Assembly: GCA_947498645.1 (NCBI GenBank)
Contig: CANMKS010000001.1
Span: 906,032-970,031 of the forward strand
From: an uncultured Paracoccaceae bacterium
GTDB lineage: Bacteria; Pseudomonadota; Alphaproteobacteria; Rhodobacterales; Rhodobacteraceae
Reading direction: 5' to 3'
Length of the DNA: 64,000 nucleotides
In this document: positions 25,755 through 34,410 of the stretch, piece after piece
Position numbering within the stretch: position 1 is the first letter of the stretch
How the letters are laid out: every line of letters begins with the position of its first letter
Program-made: the position numbers and the translations under genes
Notes under the pieces: model-generated
Told to the model about the DNA's origin: nothing
The model's input: the letters and a program-made list of their open reading frames with translations, nothing else
Database searches by the model: none

Positions 25755-26026
25755 TGCGCTTGAACCGATATCCCGCCGTGATCGTGCTGCTATTCGCCGG
25801 CATTCTGACGGTGATCTTTGCCTATGCGACGCTGAACCTGTTTCAAATGTCGATGGCGAACATCCGGTTTCTGCGGGAATTTGGGGCAATGGCCGTGATG
25901 GAGGGGGCGCTTTTGCAGCTCTTCCAGATTCTCTTGTCCGCCACCGTTGCGATGGTCAGCTATATCGGCTTCAAAATCTGCGAGAGCGAGTTGGTCCATC
26001 GCTATCACGCATGGCAAAATCGGTAG
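25754..26026 (+). CDS. Small membrane protein, 90 aa, unknown
   Basis: Two hydrophobic segments (about residues 8-28 and 50-74: VIVLLFAGILTVIFAYATL and LQILLSATVAMVSYIGF-like) joined by a short Met-rich loop, with a charged C-terminus. The ATG shares its A with the hslU stop (TGATG), so it belongs to the hslV operon. I recognise no family. Good coupling and a clean frame support a real gene. Confidence 0.7.
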   Translation: MRLNRYPAVIVLLFAGILTVIFAYATLNLFQMSMANIRFLREFGAMAVMEGALLQLFQILLSATVAMVSYIGFKICESELVHRYHAWQNR

Positions 26027-26079
26027 CACGTTTGGTTTTAGGGCTTTCACCTCCGCGCTGACCGGATCATCAAAGACGG

Positions 26080-27315
26080 ATGAGCACCGAAACAGGATAT
26101 CTTCGCTTTATCCGTGAAAACCTGCCCTTCCTTGGGGCTGGGTTCTTGCTGTCGTTTCTATCCAGCTTTGGGCAAACCTTCTTTATCTCGATCTTTGGCG
26201 GCGAAATCCGCGAGGCCTATGGCTTGTCCAATGGTGACTGGGGGCTGATCTATATGGTCGGCACCGGGGCGTCGGCCGCACTGATGGTCTTTGCGGGGGG
26301 ATTGGCCGATCGGTTCCGGGTGCGAAGCCTGGGAATCGTCGTTGTCCTGATGCTCGCGTCGGCCTGCTTGTTCATGGCGTTCAATGCTGCCGCGGCCCTG
26401 CTGCCTTTCGTGATTTTTGCGTTGCGGTTTACCGGCCAAGGCATGACCAGCCATGTGGCAGTAGTCGCGATGGCGCGTTGGTTCGTGGCAACGCGCGGCC
26501 GCGCATTGGCGGTTGCATCGTTCGGCTTTATGTTCGGAGAGGCCACACTACCTCTAACCATGGTTTGGCTGAAAACCATGATTGAGTGGCGCACGCTATG
26601 GATCGGCTTTGCCGGGTTCTGCGTGCTGGCCTGTTTGGTTCTGTATCGGCTGCTAAGGTTGGAACGCACCCCACAGGCGATGGCGGAAACCACGCAATCG
26701 ACAGGTATGTATGGCAAACACTGGACCCGCGCCGAAGCGCTGCGCCATCCGCTTTTCTGGGCCATGGTGCCTGCGGTCATGTCATTTTCCGGCTTCGGCA
26801 CGGCGTTCTGGTTTCATCAGGTCCATTTCGCCGAGGTCAAAGGCTGGTCGCATCTGGCGCTGGTTTCGGTCTTTCCACTTGGCACCCTGGCCTTGTCACT
26901 GTCTACGGTCGGCTATGGCTGGGCGATTGACAGGTTGGGGGCAGTACGGCTTTTGCCGATCTATCTGATCCCCTATGTGGTCGCCTTCATCCTGCATTGG
27001 TATGCACCGTCGCTGGGTTGGACAGCTTTGGCCGTCGTTTTGATGGGGATCGCCGGCGGCGGACAGGCGACACTGCTGAACGCATGCTGGGCAGAGTTCT
27101 ATGGCACCAAAAACATCGGATCGATCAAATCCGCGGCAGCAGCATTGATGGTGCTTGGATCGGCGATTGGGCCGGGGTTGAGCGGGTGGTTGATCGACAT
27201 TGGTGTGGGGTTTGAGGTGCAGCAACTGGGATATGCCGCCATGTTCGCCTTTGCCGCACTGATCCTCATTGTGCCTACCCGCCGGGCACAAGCGGCATTA
27301 GCGGCTTCGCCGTAG
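26080..27315 (+). CDS. Major facilitator superfamily transporter
   Basis: 411 residues with about 12 hydrophobic helices. The MFS motif A loop is present between helices 2 and 3 (GGLADRFRVRSLG), and a second-half counterpart is WAIDRLGAVRLLP. RFTGQGMTSHVAVVAMARWF in helix 4 is like members of the oxalate/monocarboxylate branch, but the substrate cannot be predicted. The ATG at 26080 follows the small membrane gene by 53 bases. The end overlaps the convergent smr gene by 18 bases. Confidence 0.88.
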   Translation: MSTETGYLRFIRENLPFLGAGFLLSFLSSFGQTFFISIFGGEIREAYGLSNGDWGLIYMVGTGASAALMVFAGGLADRFRVRSLGIVVVLMLASACLFMAFNAAAALLPFVIFALRFTGQGMTSHVAVVAMARWFVATRGRALAVASFGFMFGEATLPLTMVWLKTMIEWRTLWIGFAGFCVLACLVLYRLLRLERTPQAMAETTQSTGMYGKHWTRAEALRHPLFWAMVPAVMSFSGFGTAFWFHQVHFAEVKGWSHLALVSVFPLGTLALSLSTVGYGWAIDRLGAVRLLPIYLIPYVVAFILHWYAPSLGWTALAVVLMGIAGGGQATLLNACWAEFYGTKNIGSIKSAAAALMVLGSAIGPGLSGWLIDIGVGFEVQQLGYAAMFAFAALILIVPTRRAQAALAASP

Positions 27316-27888
27316 ATAAACGTAGTATGCACCATGCCCGCCATGGCGCATATGGGCCGGGGTTACTTGCAAAATGGCCTGCGACAAAGGCGGCAAGGAC
27401 AGCCATTGCGGCACCTGATGCCGCAACACGCCGAAACGTGTGGGGATCGGGCCGCCGTCGTCACGATCCTTGCCTTTGCCGGTAATCACCAGAACCAACC
27501 GTCGCCCGACCGCCTGCGACCCAAGGACAAAGGCCACAAGTTCGGGATGCGCCTCTGCCAATGTCATGCCATGCAGATCAATCCGCGCCTCGGGCTTGAG
27601 TTTGCCGCGCTTCATCTTGCCAAAGGATTTGTTGTCCATATTCACCGGCGCAGCCGCCAGACGGTCAACCAAAGGGCGCATCACATTGTGCTTGCGTTCT
27701 GGGTCGGCCTTTTGTCCCACACGAAACTGCGGCAGCGGGTCAGCTGCGCGTTTCGTCGGCTTTGGTTTGGGTATTTGGGATGGATCGGGGACAGAGGGCT
27801 CTTGGTTGGGGTGCAGCGGCGTTGTGCGATCGGCAACACGATCCCAAAGTGCGCGTTCCTCTTGTGACAGATGACGGGGCTTTCGCAT
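27298..27888 (-). CDS. Smr-domain protein
   Basis: 196 residues. The disordered Pro/Lys-rich N-terminal half precedes a C-terminal Smr domain (about 100-195), with ARIDLHGMTLAEAHPELV, LVLVITGKG and a terminal RHGGHGAYYVYLRR. Smr domains are nuclease-like modules related to the MutS2 C-terminus; this stand-alone alphaproteobacterial type has no fixed role. It starts on the overlapped stop of mltA (TGATG) and is thus the last gene of a tim44-mltA-smr operon, the arrangement found near the origin of many alphaproteobacteria. Confidence 0.9.
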   Translation of the reverse strand: MRKPRHLSQEERALWDRVADRTTPLHPNQEPSVPDPSQIPKPKPTKRAADPLPQFRVGQKADPERKHNVMRPLVDRLAAAPVNMDNKSFGKMKRGKLKPEARIDLHGMTLAEAHPELVAFVLGSQAVGRRLVLVITGKGKDRDDGGPIPTRFGVLRHQVPQWLSLPPLSQAILQVTPAHMRHGGHGAYYVYLRRSR

Positions 27889-28919
27889 CAGCGTTGGGCC
27901 ACCATCAAGCGATGCGCAATCGTGGCAGGCAGCAGAACAACCATGCGACCTCCATCCTTGATCTGTCCGGCCTCCAGCCCGGCCTGATCGCCAGTGCCAA
28001 AGAAGATGTCAGCGCGCTGCGCCCCTTTGATGGCAGAGCCAGTGTCCTGTGCAACCATCAAACGGTTCATTGGCTCGGCCCCTTCTTTTTCAATCCAGAC
28101 AGGCGCGCCCAAGGGGACAAACTCTGGATCAACGGCGATGGAGCGATACGGTGTAATTGACCGGTTCATCGCACCAAGCGGGCCAAGGTCAGCAGGCACT
28201 TCGCTGACTTCGCGAAAGAAGACATAGCTTTCATTTTCCCACAAAAGCGCGCGGCCCTCGTCACGGTTCTGGGCCACCCAGTTGCGGATGACCGCCGCAG
28301 ATACCTCATGTTCGGCAAAGACTCCGCGTTCAACCAGCTTCATCCCGATAGAGGAATAATCGCGCCCGTTTTTGCCACCATAGCCGACGCGCATCACCGT
28401 GCCATCGGGCAGTCGAATACGGCCTGATCCCTGCACTTGCAGGAAAAACAGATCAACCGGATCCGTCAGCCATGCCAGTTCCAACCCCTGATCCCTTAGC
28501 GGTCGGTCCTCTTCGATTTGGCGGCGGGTATAATACGGCTCACCCGGCACCAGATCATCCGGCACTGCATAAATCGGGTACTGATAGGCATCGCCCCAGA
28601 TCCGCGATCCGGGCAGTTCTGGTTCAAAATAACCAGTGAACAGCATCGGCTCTCCATCCTCGATCAGGATCGGGCGGAAGAACTTTTCGAAAAAGCCGCG
28701 CGGGTCCGGGCCGGTCCGGGCAAAATCACATAAGATCGCCCATTCGCGATCCTGCGTATCGCCACAAGTGTTCAAAAAGACGTCCAAGGCCGCCTGATGA
28801 TCATCAGACGGCCAATCGTTGAGGTCTTGATAAGAAAGCTGGGTGTAAATCGGTTCAGCCATGACACTGCCTGCAATTGTCAGTGATAATCCAATCGCTA
28901 CGGCCCGGCTTGCGATCAT
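27888..28919 (-). CDS. mltA: Membrane-bound lytic murein transglycosylase A
   Basis: 343 residues with a Sec signal peptide (about 1-21, ending SVMAEP). The MltA domain is complete: TGYFEPELPGSR, PIYAVPDDL, FFLQVQGSGRIRLPDGT, VGYGGKNGRDYSSIG, and the 3D domain at the end with AQDTGSAIKGAQRADIFFG containing the catalytic Asp. It cleaves glycan strands to 1,6-anhydro-MurNAc products, the kind of turnover product that feeds the recycling enzymes in this window. No lipobox Cys is visible. The start overlaps the tim44 stop by four bases. Confidence 0.95.
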   Translation of the reverse strand: MIASRAVAIGLSLTIAGSVMAEPIYTQLSYQDLNDWPSDDHQAALDVFLNTCGDTQDREWAILCDFARTGPDPRGFFEKFFRPILIEDGEPMLFTGYFEPELPGSRIWGDAYQYPIYAVPDDLVPGEPYYTRRQIEEDRPLRDQGLELAWLTDPVDLFFLQVQGSGRIRLPDGTVMRVGYGGKNGRDYSSIGMKLVERGVFAEHEVSAAVIRNWVAQNRDEGRALLWENESYVFFREVSEVPADLGPLGAMNRSITPYRSIAVDPEFVPLGAPVWIEKEGAEPMNRLMVAQDTGSAIKGAQRADIFFGTGDQAGLEAGQIKDGGRMVVLLPATIAHRLMVAQR

Positions 28920-29578
28920 TCGCCCGTGGCAACAAGCCGCCAGTTCGGATCACCAGAATCCATTTTGCGGGCGAAGGTCCAGGTATCTTTCTGGCGTTTG
29001 ATCTCGGAAGCGCTGCCTTCGATCACGTCACCGGCGTTGTCACGGACAACAGATGTCATCTCGCTTTTGAAACGCACGCTGATTTCGCCTTCGTTGGTGA
29101 CTTCTTCAAATTCAGCATCCGTCAGGGTCATATCGCTGATGCCGATGAACTTGGCCTCAATCGTCAATCCTTGGCGTTGGCGTTCATCGACGACACCGGC
29201 AAAGGCTTCGTATACGTCTTCCGAGATGAAGGGCACGATGCTGTCCAGATCACCGTTTTCAAAGGCCATCAGGATCATTTCATAGGCGCCGCGGGCGCCG
29301 CTCAGAAATTCGCTGACGTTAAACGTAGGATCGACACGTTTCATCGTCGCAAGTGCTTTGGCCGCGTCAGAATCTTCTTCCACATGGTCGGTGATATCCA
29401 GATCGGGACCGCCTTCGATCACGTCGAAATCGGGCTTGCCTGTCCGGCTGTTTGGGTCCGGGCGGGTTACCGCTGGTTTCTCAAAACCCTCACGGGTGCC
29501 CAGCACGCCGCGCAGGCGCAAAATCAGGAACACAGCAATGCCAGCAAGCACCAAAAGCTGAATAAGCGGAGAATTCAT
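28916..29578 (-). CDS. Tim44-like domain protein (TimA)
   Basis: 220 residues: an N-terminal membrane helix (LIQLLVLAGIAVFLILRLRG), a low-complexity acidic linker and a Tim44-like domain from about residue 80 to the end. Mitochondrial Tim44 anchors the import motor; the bacterial relatives sit on the inner membrane and have no settled role. GAGG seven bases upstream selects ATG 29578 rather than the frame beginning 33 bases earlier. It is the first gene of the tim44-mltA-smr operon and is divergent from fxsA. Confidence 0.92.
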   Translation of the reverse strand: MNSPLIQLLVLAGIAVFLILRLRGVLGTREGFEKPAVTRPDPNSRTGKPDFDVIEGGPDLDITDHVEEDSDAAKALATMKRVDPTFNVSEFLSGARGAYEMILMAFENGDLDSIVPFISEDVYEAFAGVVDERQRQGLTIEAKFIGISDMTLTDAEFEEVTNEGEISVRFKSEMTSVVRDNAGDVIEGSASEIKRQKDTWTFARKMDSGDPNWRLVATGE

Positions 29579-29689
29579 TGTGACCTCGTATCGGGGAAGG
29601 CATGGAAACACGCCCTTTCGTTCCTTATGTAGGGCGGAGGGAAGGCCAAGTCCACCTTGCCCCCGAACATGTTATGAAAGGCTGTCCCC

Positions 29690-30172
29690 ATGTGGCTGTT
29701 ACTGGCGTTTATTGCGGTTCCGATGATCGAAATCGCCCTGTTCATACAGGTTGGCGGGTTCATCGGTGTCTGGTGGACATTGCTGATCGTTCTGTTGACG
29801 GCAATCACCGGGTCTTACCTTGTGCGCAGCCAGGGTCTGCAAGAGCTCAGCAAGCTGCAAAATTCGTTCAAAGACCTGCAAGACCCGACAGAGCCTTTGG
29901 CGAATGGTGCGATGATCCTTTTTGCAGGGGCGCTTTTGCTGACGCCCGGCTTCTTTACGGATGCCGTTGGTCTGTCGCTTCTTGTGCCCGGCGTGCGACG
30001 TGCGGCGTTCCAGTGGATGAAAAGCAAGGTTAAAGTGCAGCAATTTGAAATGGGCCAAGGCCAGGCCCCACGCCCACAGCGAACCGGTGACGGGGTAATT
30101 GACGGTGAATTCGAAGACGTGACACCGCAGAAAAACCGCCGCGATGGACCGTCAGAGTGGACGCGGGATTGA
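29690..30172 (+). CDS. fxsA: FxsA-family membrane protein
   Basis: 160 residues with FxsA features: N-terminal helices (LAFIAVPMIEIALFIQVGGF, then WWTLLIVLLTAITGSYLVR), the GxMxL/F segment NGAMILFAGALLLTPGFFTD, and a hydrophilic tail ending EWTRD. In E. coli, overexpressed FxsA relieves phage T7 exclusion by the F plasmid; its normal role is not known. It is divergent from tim44 and followed by secB 58 bases on, a pairing common near alphaproteobacterial origins. Confidence 0.9.
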   Translation: MWLLLAFIAVPMIEIALFIQVGGFIGVWWTLLIVLLTAITGSYLVRSQGLQELSKLQNSFKDLQDPTEPLANGAMILFAGALLLTPGFFTDAVGLSLLVPGVRRAAFQWMKSKVKVQQFEMGQGQAPRPQRTGDGVIDGEFEDVTPQKNRRDGPSEWTRD

Positions 30173-30230
30173 GGCTTTAGAAATAGGCTGATAGGAACGC
30201 GCGAACCTTTTTGAACTGGAGCCCCTTCCA

Positions 30231-30737
30231 ATGTCCGATACACCCGAAAACGGTGCCGCCACCCCGCCACAGCAACCTCAGATCACCAGCCGCATCCTTG
30301 CGCAGTATATTCGCGACATGTCGTTCGAGAATATCCTTGCGCAAAAAGGTGTGACCGGCGACGCACAGCCCGAAATTCAGGTGCAGGTGAATCTTGATGC
30401 GCGCAAGCGCAAGCAGAAAGACCAGTATGAGGTTATTACCAAGCTGAACATCACCAGCAAGACCAAGGAAAAGGCAGAGCCGCTTTTTGTACTGGAGCTG
30501 GAATATGCAGGCGTTTTCCAGGTCGAAGGTGTGCCGGAAGAACAGATGCACCCCTATCTGCTGATCGAATGCCCACGGATGACATTCCCATTTGTGCGCC
30601 GGATCGTCAGTGACGTGACCCGCGACGGTGGCTTCCCGCCACTGAACCTGGATACGATCGATTTCCTCGCACTTTATCGCACAGAATTGGCCCGCCGCGC
30701 GGAAGCGGAAAAAGCTGCGAAAGAAAAGGCCAACTAA
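30231..30737 (+). CDS. secB: Protein-export chaperone SecB
   Basis: 168 residues. The SecB core is clear: ISRILAQYIRDMSFEN-like N-terminus, IQVQVNLDARKR, LELEYAGVFQVEGVPEE, LLIECPRMTFPFVRRI and DGGFPPLNLDTIDFLALY. SecB keeps exported proteins unfolded and hands them to SecA. The C-terminus carries a charged Ala/Glu/Lys tail. It ends ten bases before the convergent dnaQ, with a terminator hairpin between and partly inside that gene. Confidence 0.96.
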   Translation: MSDTPENGAATPPQQPQITSRILAQYIRDMSFENILAQKGVTGDAQPEIQVQVNLDARKRKQKDQYEVITKLNITSKTKEKAEPLFVLELEYAGVFQVEGVPEEQMHPYLLIECPRMTFPFVRRIVSDVTRDGGFPPLNLDTIDFLALYRTELARRAEAEKAAKEKAN

Positions 30738-30739
30738 GA

Positions 30740-30764
30740 CAGGTCGCTTAGCCCTGTTTTTTCC
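30740..30764 (+). terminator. Probable secB terminator
   Basis: ACAGG (30740-30744) pairs with CCTGT (30754-30758) across nine bases and is followed by a run of six Ts. The stem is short but the T tract is good. It overlaps the end of the convergent dnaQ. Confidence 0.5.
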
Positions 30765-31479
30765 ACAATGCGCCGTCGCCCAACTGCTCAATAAAGGCAG
30801 CATGGGCGGCGGCTTCTTCATTGGAGAGCTTGCTTGGCAAGGGCGCGGGGCGTGGCGAGGGTCGCCAATCGTCCGATCCGCCATCCGCCGAGGTGCTGCG
30901 CGTATCGGTGGCGAGCGCAAAATCCGGCTGCCGTCCACCGATCAACTCAAGATAGACTTCGGCCAGAATTTCACTGTCGAGTAAGGCACCATGCAGCGTG
31001 CGCGAACTGTTATCAATGGCAAAGCGCCGACACAGCGCATCAAGGGACGCAGGTGAGCCGGGGAACTTCCGACGCGCAATTGCCAGCGTATCAATGGCCT
31101 GATCCATGGGAAGCAAAGGTCGATCAACCCAGCCGAGCTCTGCATTGAGGAATTTCATGTCAAAGGCAGCGTTGTGAATGACAAGCTTTGCATCACCAAC
31201 GAAGTCCACAAAATCCTGCGCGATGTCCTTGAACACAGGTTTGTCACGCAGTGTTTCCTGACCGGGTTCCGGTTTCTGCGGCGGCTCCAGCAGATCGGGT
31301 CCAATGCCATGCACGCCAAAGGCCTCGGCAGGCATGGACCGCTGCGGGTTGATGTATTGGTGATAGGTGCGCCCGGTGGGGACGTGCCCCATCAGCTCAA
31401 CAGCACCAATCTCGACAATCCGGTCGCCCTCGCCCGGTTCAAATCCTGTTGTTTCAGTATCGAGGACGATTTCACGCAT
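30748..31479 (-). CDS. dnaQ: DNA polymerase III epsilon subunit (proofreading exonuclease)
   Basis: 243 residues. The DEDDh exonuclease motifs are present: [20 protein letters not shown] (Exo I), [16 protein letters not shown] (Exo II) and the [17 protein letters not shown] region (Exo III). The C-terminal stretch, which would bind the alpha subunit, ends GALWKKQG. It removes misincorporated bases in the replicase core. Start ATG 31479 overlaps the coaE stop by eight bases; a TTG lies one codon upstream. Confidence 0.96.
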   Translation of the reverse strand: MREIVLDTETTGFEPGEGDRIVEIGAVELMGHVPTGRTYHQYINPQRSMPAEAFGVHGIGPDLLEPPQKPEPGQETLRDKPVFKDIAQDFVDFVGDAKLVIHNAAFDMKFLNAELGWVDRPLLPMDQAIDTLAIARRKFPGSPASLDALCRRFAIDNSSRTLHGALLDSEILAEVYLELIGGRQPDFALATDTRSTSADGGSDDWRPSPRPAPLPSKLSNEEAAAHAAFIEQLGDGALWKKQG

Positions 31480-32062
31480 CAATTGGTCCTATCAATTCAG
31501 TAATCAGATTTTGCACGGCCTTGCGGGTCGCGTCCATATCCAAGGTTTCAATTACATGGTCGGCGCGTTCACGTTTTTCTGCGTCAGAAACCTGCAGATC
31601 CAAAATGCGTTCAAACTGATCTTCGGTCATGCCGGGCCGCGCCATGACGCGGGCCCTTTGAACCTCTGCCGGCACAGAAACAACCAGCACCGATGACAAC
31701 CAGTCCTGCGCGCTGGTTTCAAACAAGAGCGGGATATCAAGGACAACAAGTGGTGCCGTTGTTTCCTTGAGGAAATCTATCCGGTGCCGGGCAACAAGCG
31801 GATGTACGATTTCCTCAATCTTGCCGATGACGCCCAGATCTTCGGCGATCATGCTCCGCAGGACGTCGCGGCTGATGGCGCCGTCGATAACGGCATCAGG
31901 CATGGCCCCTTCAAACGCCGGCACAGCGGCCCCACCTTTGGCATATAATTCATGCACGGCCGCGTCTGCATCCCAGACCGGGATTCCTTCGTCACGGAAC
32001 ATTTGGGCCGTTGTCGATTTTCCCATTCCTATGGAACCGGTTAATCCCAACAGATGTGTCAT
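31472..32062 (-). CDS. coaE: Dephospho-CoA kinase
   Basis: 196 residues. P-loop [17 protein letters not shown] at the start, [23 protein letters not shown] and an Arg-rich lid ([19 protein letters not shown]) identify the enzyme that phosphorylates the ribose 3'-hydroxyl in the last step of CoA synthesis. It overlaps aroE by four bases and dnaQ by eight, forming the compact maf-aroE-coaE-dnaQ operon transcribed away from the origin. Confidence 0.96.
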   Translation of the reverse strand: MTHLLGLTGSIGMGKSTTAQMFRDEGIPVWDADAAVHELYAKGGAAVPAFEGAMPDAVIDGAISRDVLRSMIAEDLGVIGKIEEIVHPLVARHRIDFLKETTAPLVVLDIPLLFETSAQDWLSSVLVVSVPAEVQRARVMARPGMTEDQFERILDLQVSDAEKRERADHVIETLDMDATRKAVQNLITELIGPIDA

Positions 32063-32886
32063 GCGAGAACGGCCTGGCGTGTGGCATCGTCAACCTCGGG
32101 GCGCTGCCCAAACCAGCGTTCAAAACCCGGCACACCCTGATGCAACAGCATGCCAAGACCGTCGACTGTCGTGCATCCCTTCTTTTCTGCGGTGTCCAGG
32201 AAGGATGTGCGCAGCGGGGTATAGACAATATCGGTGACCACCGCCTCGGGGCGCAGGTTATCGAGTGAAACCTTGAATTCCTGGCCGCCAACCATGCCGA
32301 GCGAGGTGGTATTGATGACGGTATTCGCATCCTCCAGCATCATATCAGCCTGGACCCAATCCAACACCGTCACCCGTGCGCCGAAATCGGCGCGCAATGC
32401 TTCGGCCTTGGGACGTGTGCGGTTGGAAATGATGATCTCAGGCACACCCGCATCGGCAAGTGCGACAATAATCGCGCGGGCGGCACCGCCTGCCCCGAAA
32501 ATAGCGGCAGGCCCTGCCTTGGGATCCCAATTGGGCGCGCCCTGCCGAAGATTGGCCATGAAACCGTAACCGTCTGTATTATCTGCGAAAATTCGTCCGT
32601 CTTCTTTAAAGATCAGCGTATTGGCGGCACCAATTAACGTCGCCCGATCCGTGATCTGATCGGCGAATTGCATCACGCTGACCTTATGCGGGATCGTGAC
32701 ATTGGCCCCGATAAAGCCTTGCTTGGGTAGGGCGCGCAGTGTTGTTTCTAACGCATCCTCGGTCACTTTGATTGCCGTGTATTCCCCGTCCAGCCCATAG
32801 CGGTTCAGCCAATAGCTGTGCAGTTTCGGCGAGAGGGAATGGCTGATCGGATTTCCGATCACCGCGGCGCGTGGCAGACTGGTCAT
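32059..32886 (-). CDS. aroE: Shikimate dehydrogenase
   Basis: 275 residues. The shikimate site is shown by VIGNPISHSLSPKLHSYWLN and NVTIPHKV (catalytic Lys), with NTDGYGFMANL, and the NADP site by IFGAGGAARAIIVAL and NRTRPKAEAL. It reduces 3-dehydroshikimate in aromatic amino-acid synthesis. Both ends overlap neighbours by four bases (maf upstream, coaE downstream), so translation is probably coupled. Confidence 0.96.
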   Translation of the reverse strand: MTSLPRAAVIGNPISHSLSPKLHSYWLNRYGLDGEYTAIKVTEDALETTLRALPKQGFIGANVTIPHKVSVMQFADQITDRATLIGAANTLIFKEDGRIFADNTDGYGFMANLRQGAPNWDPKAGPAAIFGAGGAARAIIVALADAGVPEIIISNRTRPKAEALRADFGARVTVLDWVQADMMLEDANTVINTTSLGMVGGQEFKVSLDNLRPEAVVTDIVYTPLRTSFLDTAEKKGCTTVDGLGMLLHQGVPGFERWFGQRPEVDDATRQAVLA

Positions 32887-33482
32887 GTCGGCAATGTTCC
32901 GCGAAGTGTGAGGTATGACAAGAGTTCAAGAAGCGGCAGGCCCAGAACATTGAAATAATCTCCGTCGATGCGTGTAAAAAGTCGCACTCCTTCCTCTTCC
33001 AGCTTATAGGCGCCCACAGCGTGACGAATGCTGTCCCAGTTCCGGGCAATGTAATCCTCTATATAGGTATCTGAGGCATCACGCATATGCAGGCGCACCG
33101 TGCCCACATGCCGCCAAAGTGGCTTGCCTTCGCCATAGATGACGGCAGCCGAGAGGAGCTGATGCTTTTCGCCGCGCAGGGATTGAAGTTGCGCGAGGGC
33201 CTCGGCAGGGTTTTTGGGTTTGGACAAGATCGTTTGCCCATGCGCGAGAATCTGATCGCAACCGATCACAAGCCCCTCTGGGTGTTTGGCTGCGACGCGC
33301 TGCGCTTTCATTTCCGCCAGGGTGTCAGCAATATCGCGGGGTGTGGCATTCTCTGCCTGAAGCGATGCGCGGATGGCGTCTTCGTCGATCCGCGCGACAA
33401 TGACGTCAAAGGTAAGACCCGCGTTTTGAAGCAGTTTGGCGCGGATTTCGGAACCAGATGCCAGGATGAGCCGTTCGTTCAT
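32883..33482 (-). CDS. maf: Maf-family nucleotide pyrophosphatase
   Basis: 199 residues from ATG 33482. The family N-terminus LILASGSEIRAKLLQNAGL, VIGCDQILAHG and the ARNWDSIRHAVGAYKLEEEG segment are conserved. Maf enzymes hydrolyse nucleoside triphosphates, including modified pyrimidines and dTTP/UTP. The first codon overlaps a perfect DnaA box (33482-33490), which places the gene at the very edge of the presumed origin. It heads the maf-aroE-coaE-dnaQ operon. A longer frame upstream to 33623 would run into the origin and lacks a ribosome site. Confidence 0.93.
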   Translation of the reverse strand: MNERLILASGSEIRAKLLQNAGLTFDVIVARIDEDAIRASLQAENATPRDIADTLAEMKAQRVAAKHPEGLVIGCDQILAHGQTILSKPKNPAEALAQLQSLRGEKHQLLSAAVIYGEGKPLWRHVGTVRLHMRDASDTYIEDYIARNWDSIRHAVGAYKLEEEGVRLFTRIDGDYFNVLGLPLLELLSYLTLRGTLPT

Positions 33483-33490
33483 GTGGATAA
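33482..33490 (-). promoter_or_regulatory. Perfect DnaA box
   Basis: TGTGGATAA, the exact reverse complement of the consensus TTATCCACA, at the boundary of maf and the origin gap. It is the strongest of a cluster; related 7/9 matches occur at 33610, 33627, 33770, 33782 and 33796. Confidence 0.85.
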
Positions 33491-33891
33491 CCTTTGGGAC
33501 AATCTCTGTGTCGTTGCGCGGGTAGATTTGGGTACATCTAGCACCATCGGTTGGATCGTGGAGAAGCTTTGTGTTTCGGGCGTTGCCACCTGGTTTTTTC
33601 CACTGTGGACGGGGATAAGTCACGCATGTGGAAGAATCTGATCAGACGTGCCTGTCAAGTGGTGTAGAACGGCTTTTGTGATCTGATCGTAATTATGTAA
33701 CTATCTGATAATGTTGTATTTATATTGTGTTTCTCTTTCGTTCCTGATGAAGCAATCTGCCGAACAGCCTTGGGATAACTCTGCGGATGAATAGATAACC
33801 CACAGGATTTCTTTGTACTAACAACAACATCATCTTTTCTTTCTTTCTATATTTATTAGAGAAGAGAAGAGCGTAGAAAACAGGAAGACCG
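33483..33891. other. oriC: Probable chromosomal replication origin (oriC)
   Basis: A 409-base gene-free gap between divergent maf and hemJ, the position of the Caulobacter origin relative to the maf-aroE-coaE-dnaQ block. It has one perfect DnaA box at its left edge and 7/9 matches at 33610-33618, 33627-33635, 33770-33778, 33782-33790 and 33796-33804. There is a facing TCCAC/GTGGA pair at 33599-33609 and two AT-rich tracts (about 33690-33735 and 33825-33862) suited to unwinding. Three ATCTGAT heptamers start at 33636, 33681 and 33703. The right end has pyrimidine-rich then purine-rich arms just before hemJ. No open frame with a ribosome site is present. The replication function is inferred. 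Confidence 0.75.
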
Positions 33892-34341
33892 ATGATCGCA
33901 TTTCTGGACGGTATTTATCCCTGGATCAAAGCACTGCATATCATGGCTGTGATCGCTTGGATGGCTGGGTTGTTCTATTTGCCAAGATTATTTGTCTATC
34001 ATGCGGAACGGGCCAGTGTCGGGTCAGAGCTTGATCATACATTTCAGGTTATGGAAGAAAAGCTGCTGCGGGTGATCATGAACCCGGCGATGATTGTCGC
34101 TTGGGTCGCCGGTTTGATCATGATTGGTCTTGGGGCGTTTGATTGGGGTGCTGTCTGGTCATGGGTGAAGATTGTATCGGTGATCTTGATGACGGGTGCC
34201 CATGGGTGGATGGCCGCGCGACGCAAGGAATTTGTGGCTGGAACAAACACGCGGACGGGCCGAACCTATCGAATGGTCAATGAGGTTCCGACGGTCTTGA
34301 TGCTATTGATTGTTGTTGCGGTCGTGGTCCGGCCATTTTGA
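33892..34341 (+). CDS. hemJ: Protoporphyrinogen IX oxidase HemJ
   Basis: 149-residue membrane protein with about four helices. The conserved N-terminal histidine lies in WIKALHIMAVIAWMAGLFYL, followed by PRLFVYH and, after the second helix, the Arg/Lys-rich loop ARRKEFVAGTNTRTGRTYR and NEVPTVLMLLIVV. HemJ carries out the penultimate oxidation of haem synthesis in many alphaproteobacteria that lack HemG and HemY. AGGAAG lies eight bases before ATG 33892. It is the first gene to the right of the origin gap. Confidence 0.92.
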   Translation: MIAFLDGIYPWIKALHIMAVIAWMAGLFYLPRLFVYHAERASVGSELDHTFQVMEEKLLRVIMNPAMIVAWVAGLIMIGLGAFDWGAVWSWVKIVSVILMTGAHGWMAARRKEFVAGTNTRTGRTYRMVNEVPTVLMLLIVVAVVVRPF

Positions 34342-34383
34342 ACCACTGATTGACTCTGGCAGGCACAGTGCCTATGTCTGGCC

Positions 34384-34410
34384 GCGCTACCCGTCCGGGA
34401 TAGCGCTTTT
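34384..34410 (+). terminator. Hairpin with T tail between hemJ and rho
   Basis: GCGCTACCC (34384-34392), loop GTCC, GGG-A-TAGCGC with one bulged base, then TTTT. It could end the hemJ message or act in the leader of rho, whose synthesis is autoregulated in bacteria studied. Confidence 0.55.

Noticed and set aside
33483-33641. Maf extension or a small rightward gene in the origin gap
   Set aside because: The frames have no ribosome site and no family similarity; the DnaA boxes and AT-rich tracts explain the sequence better.
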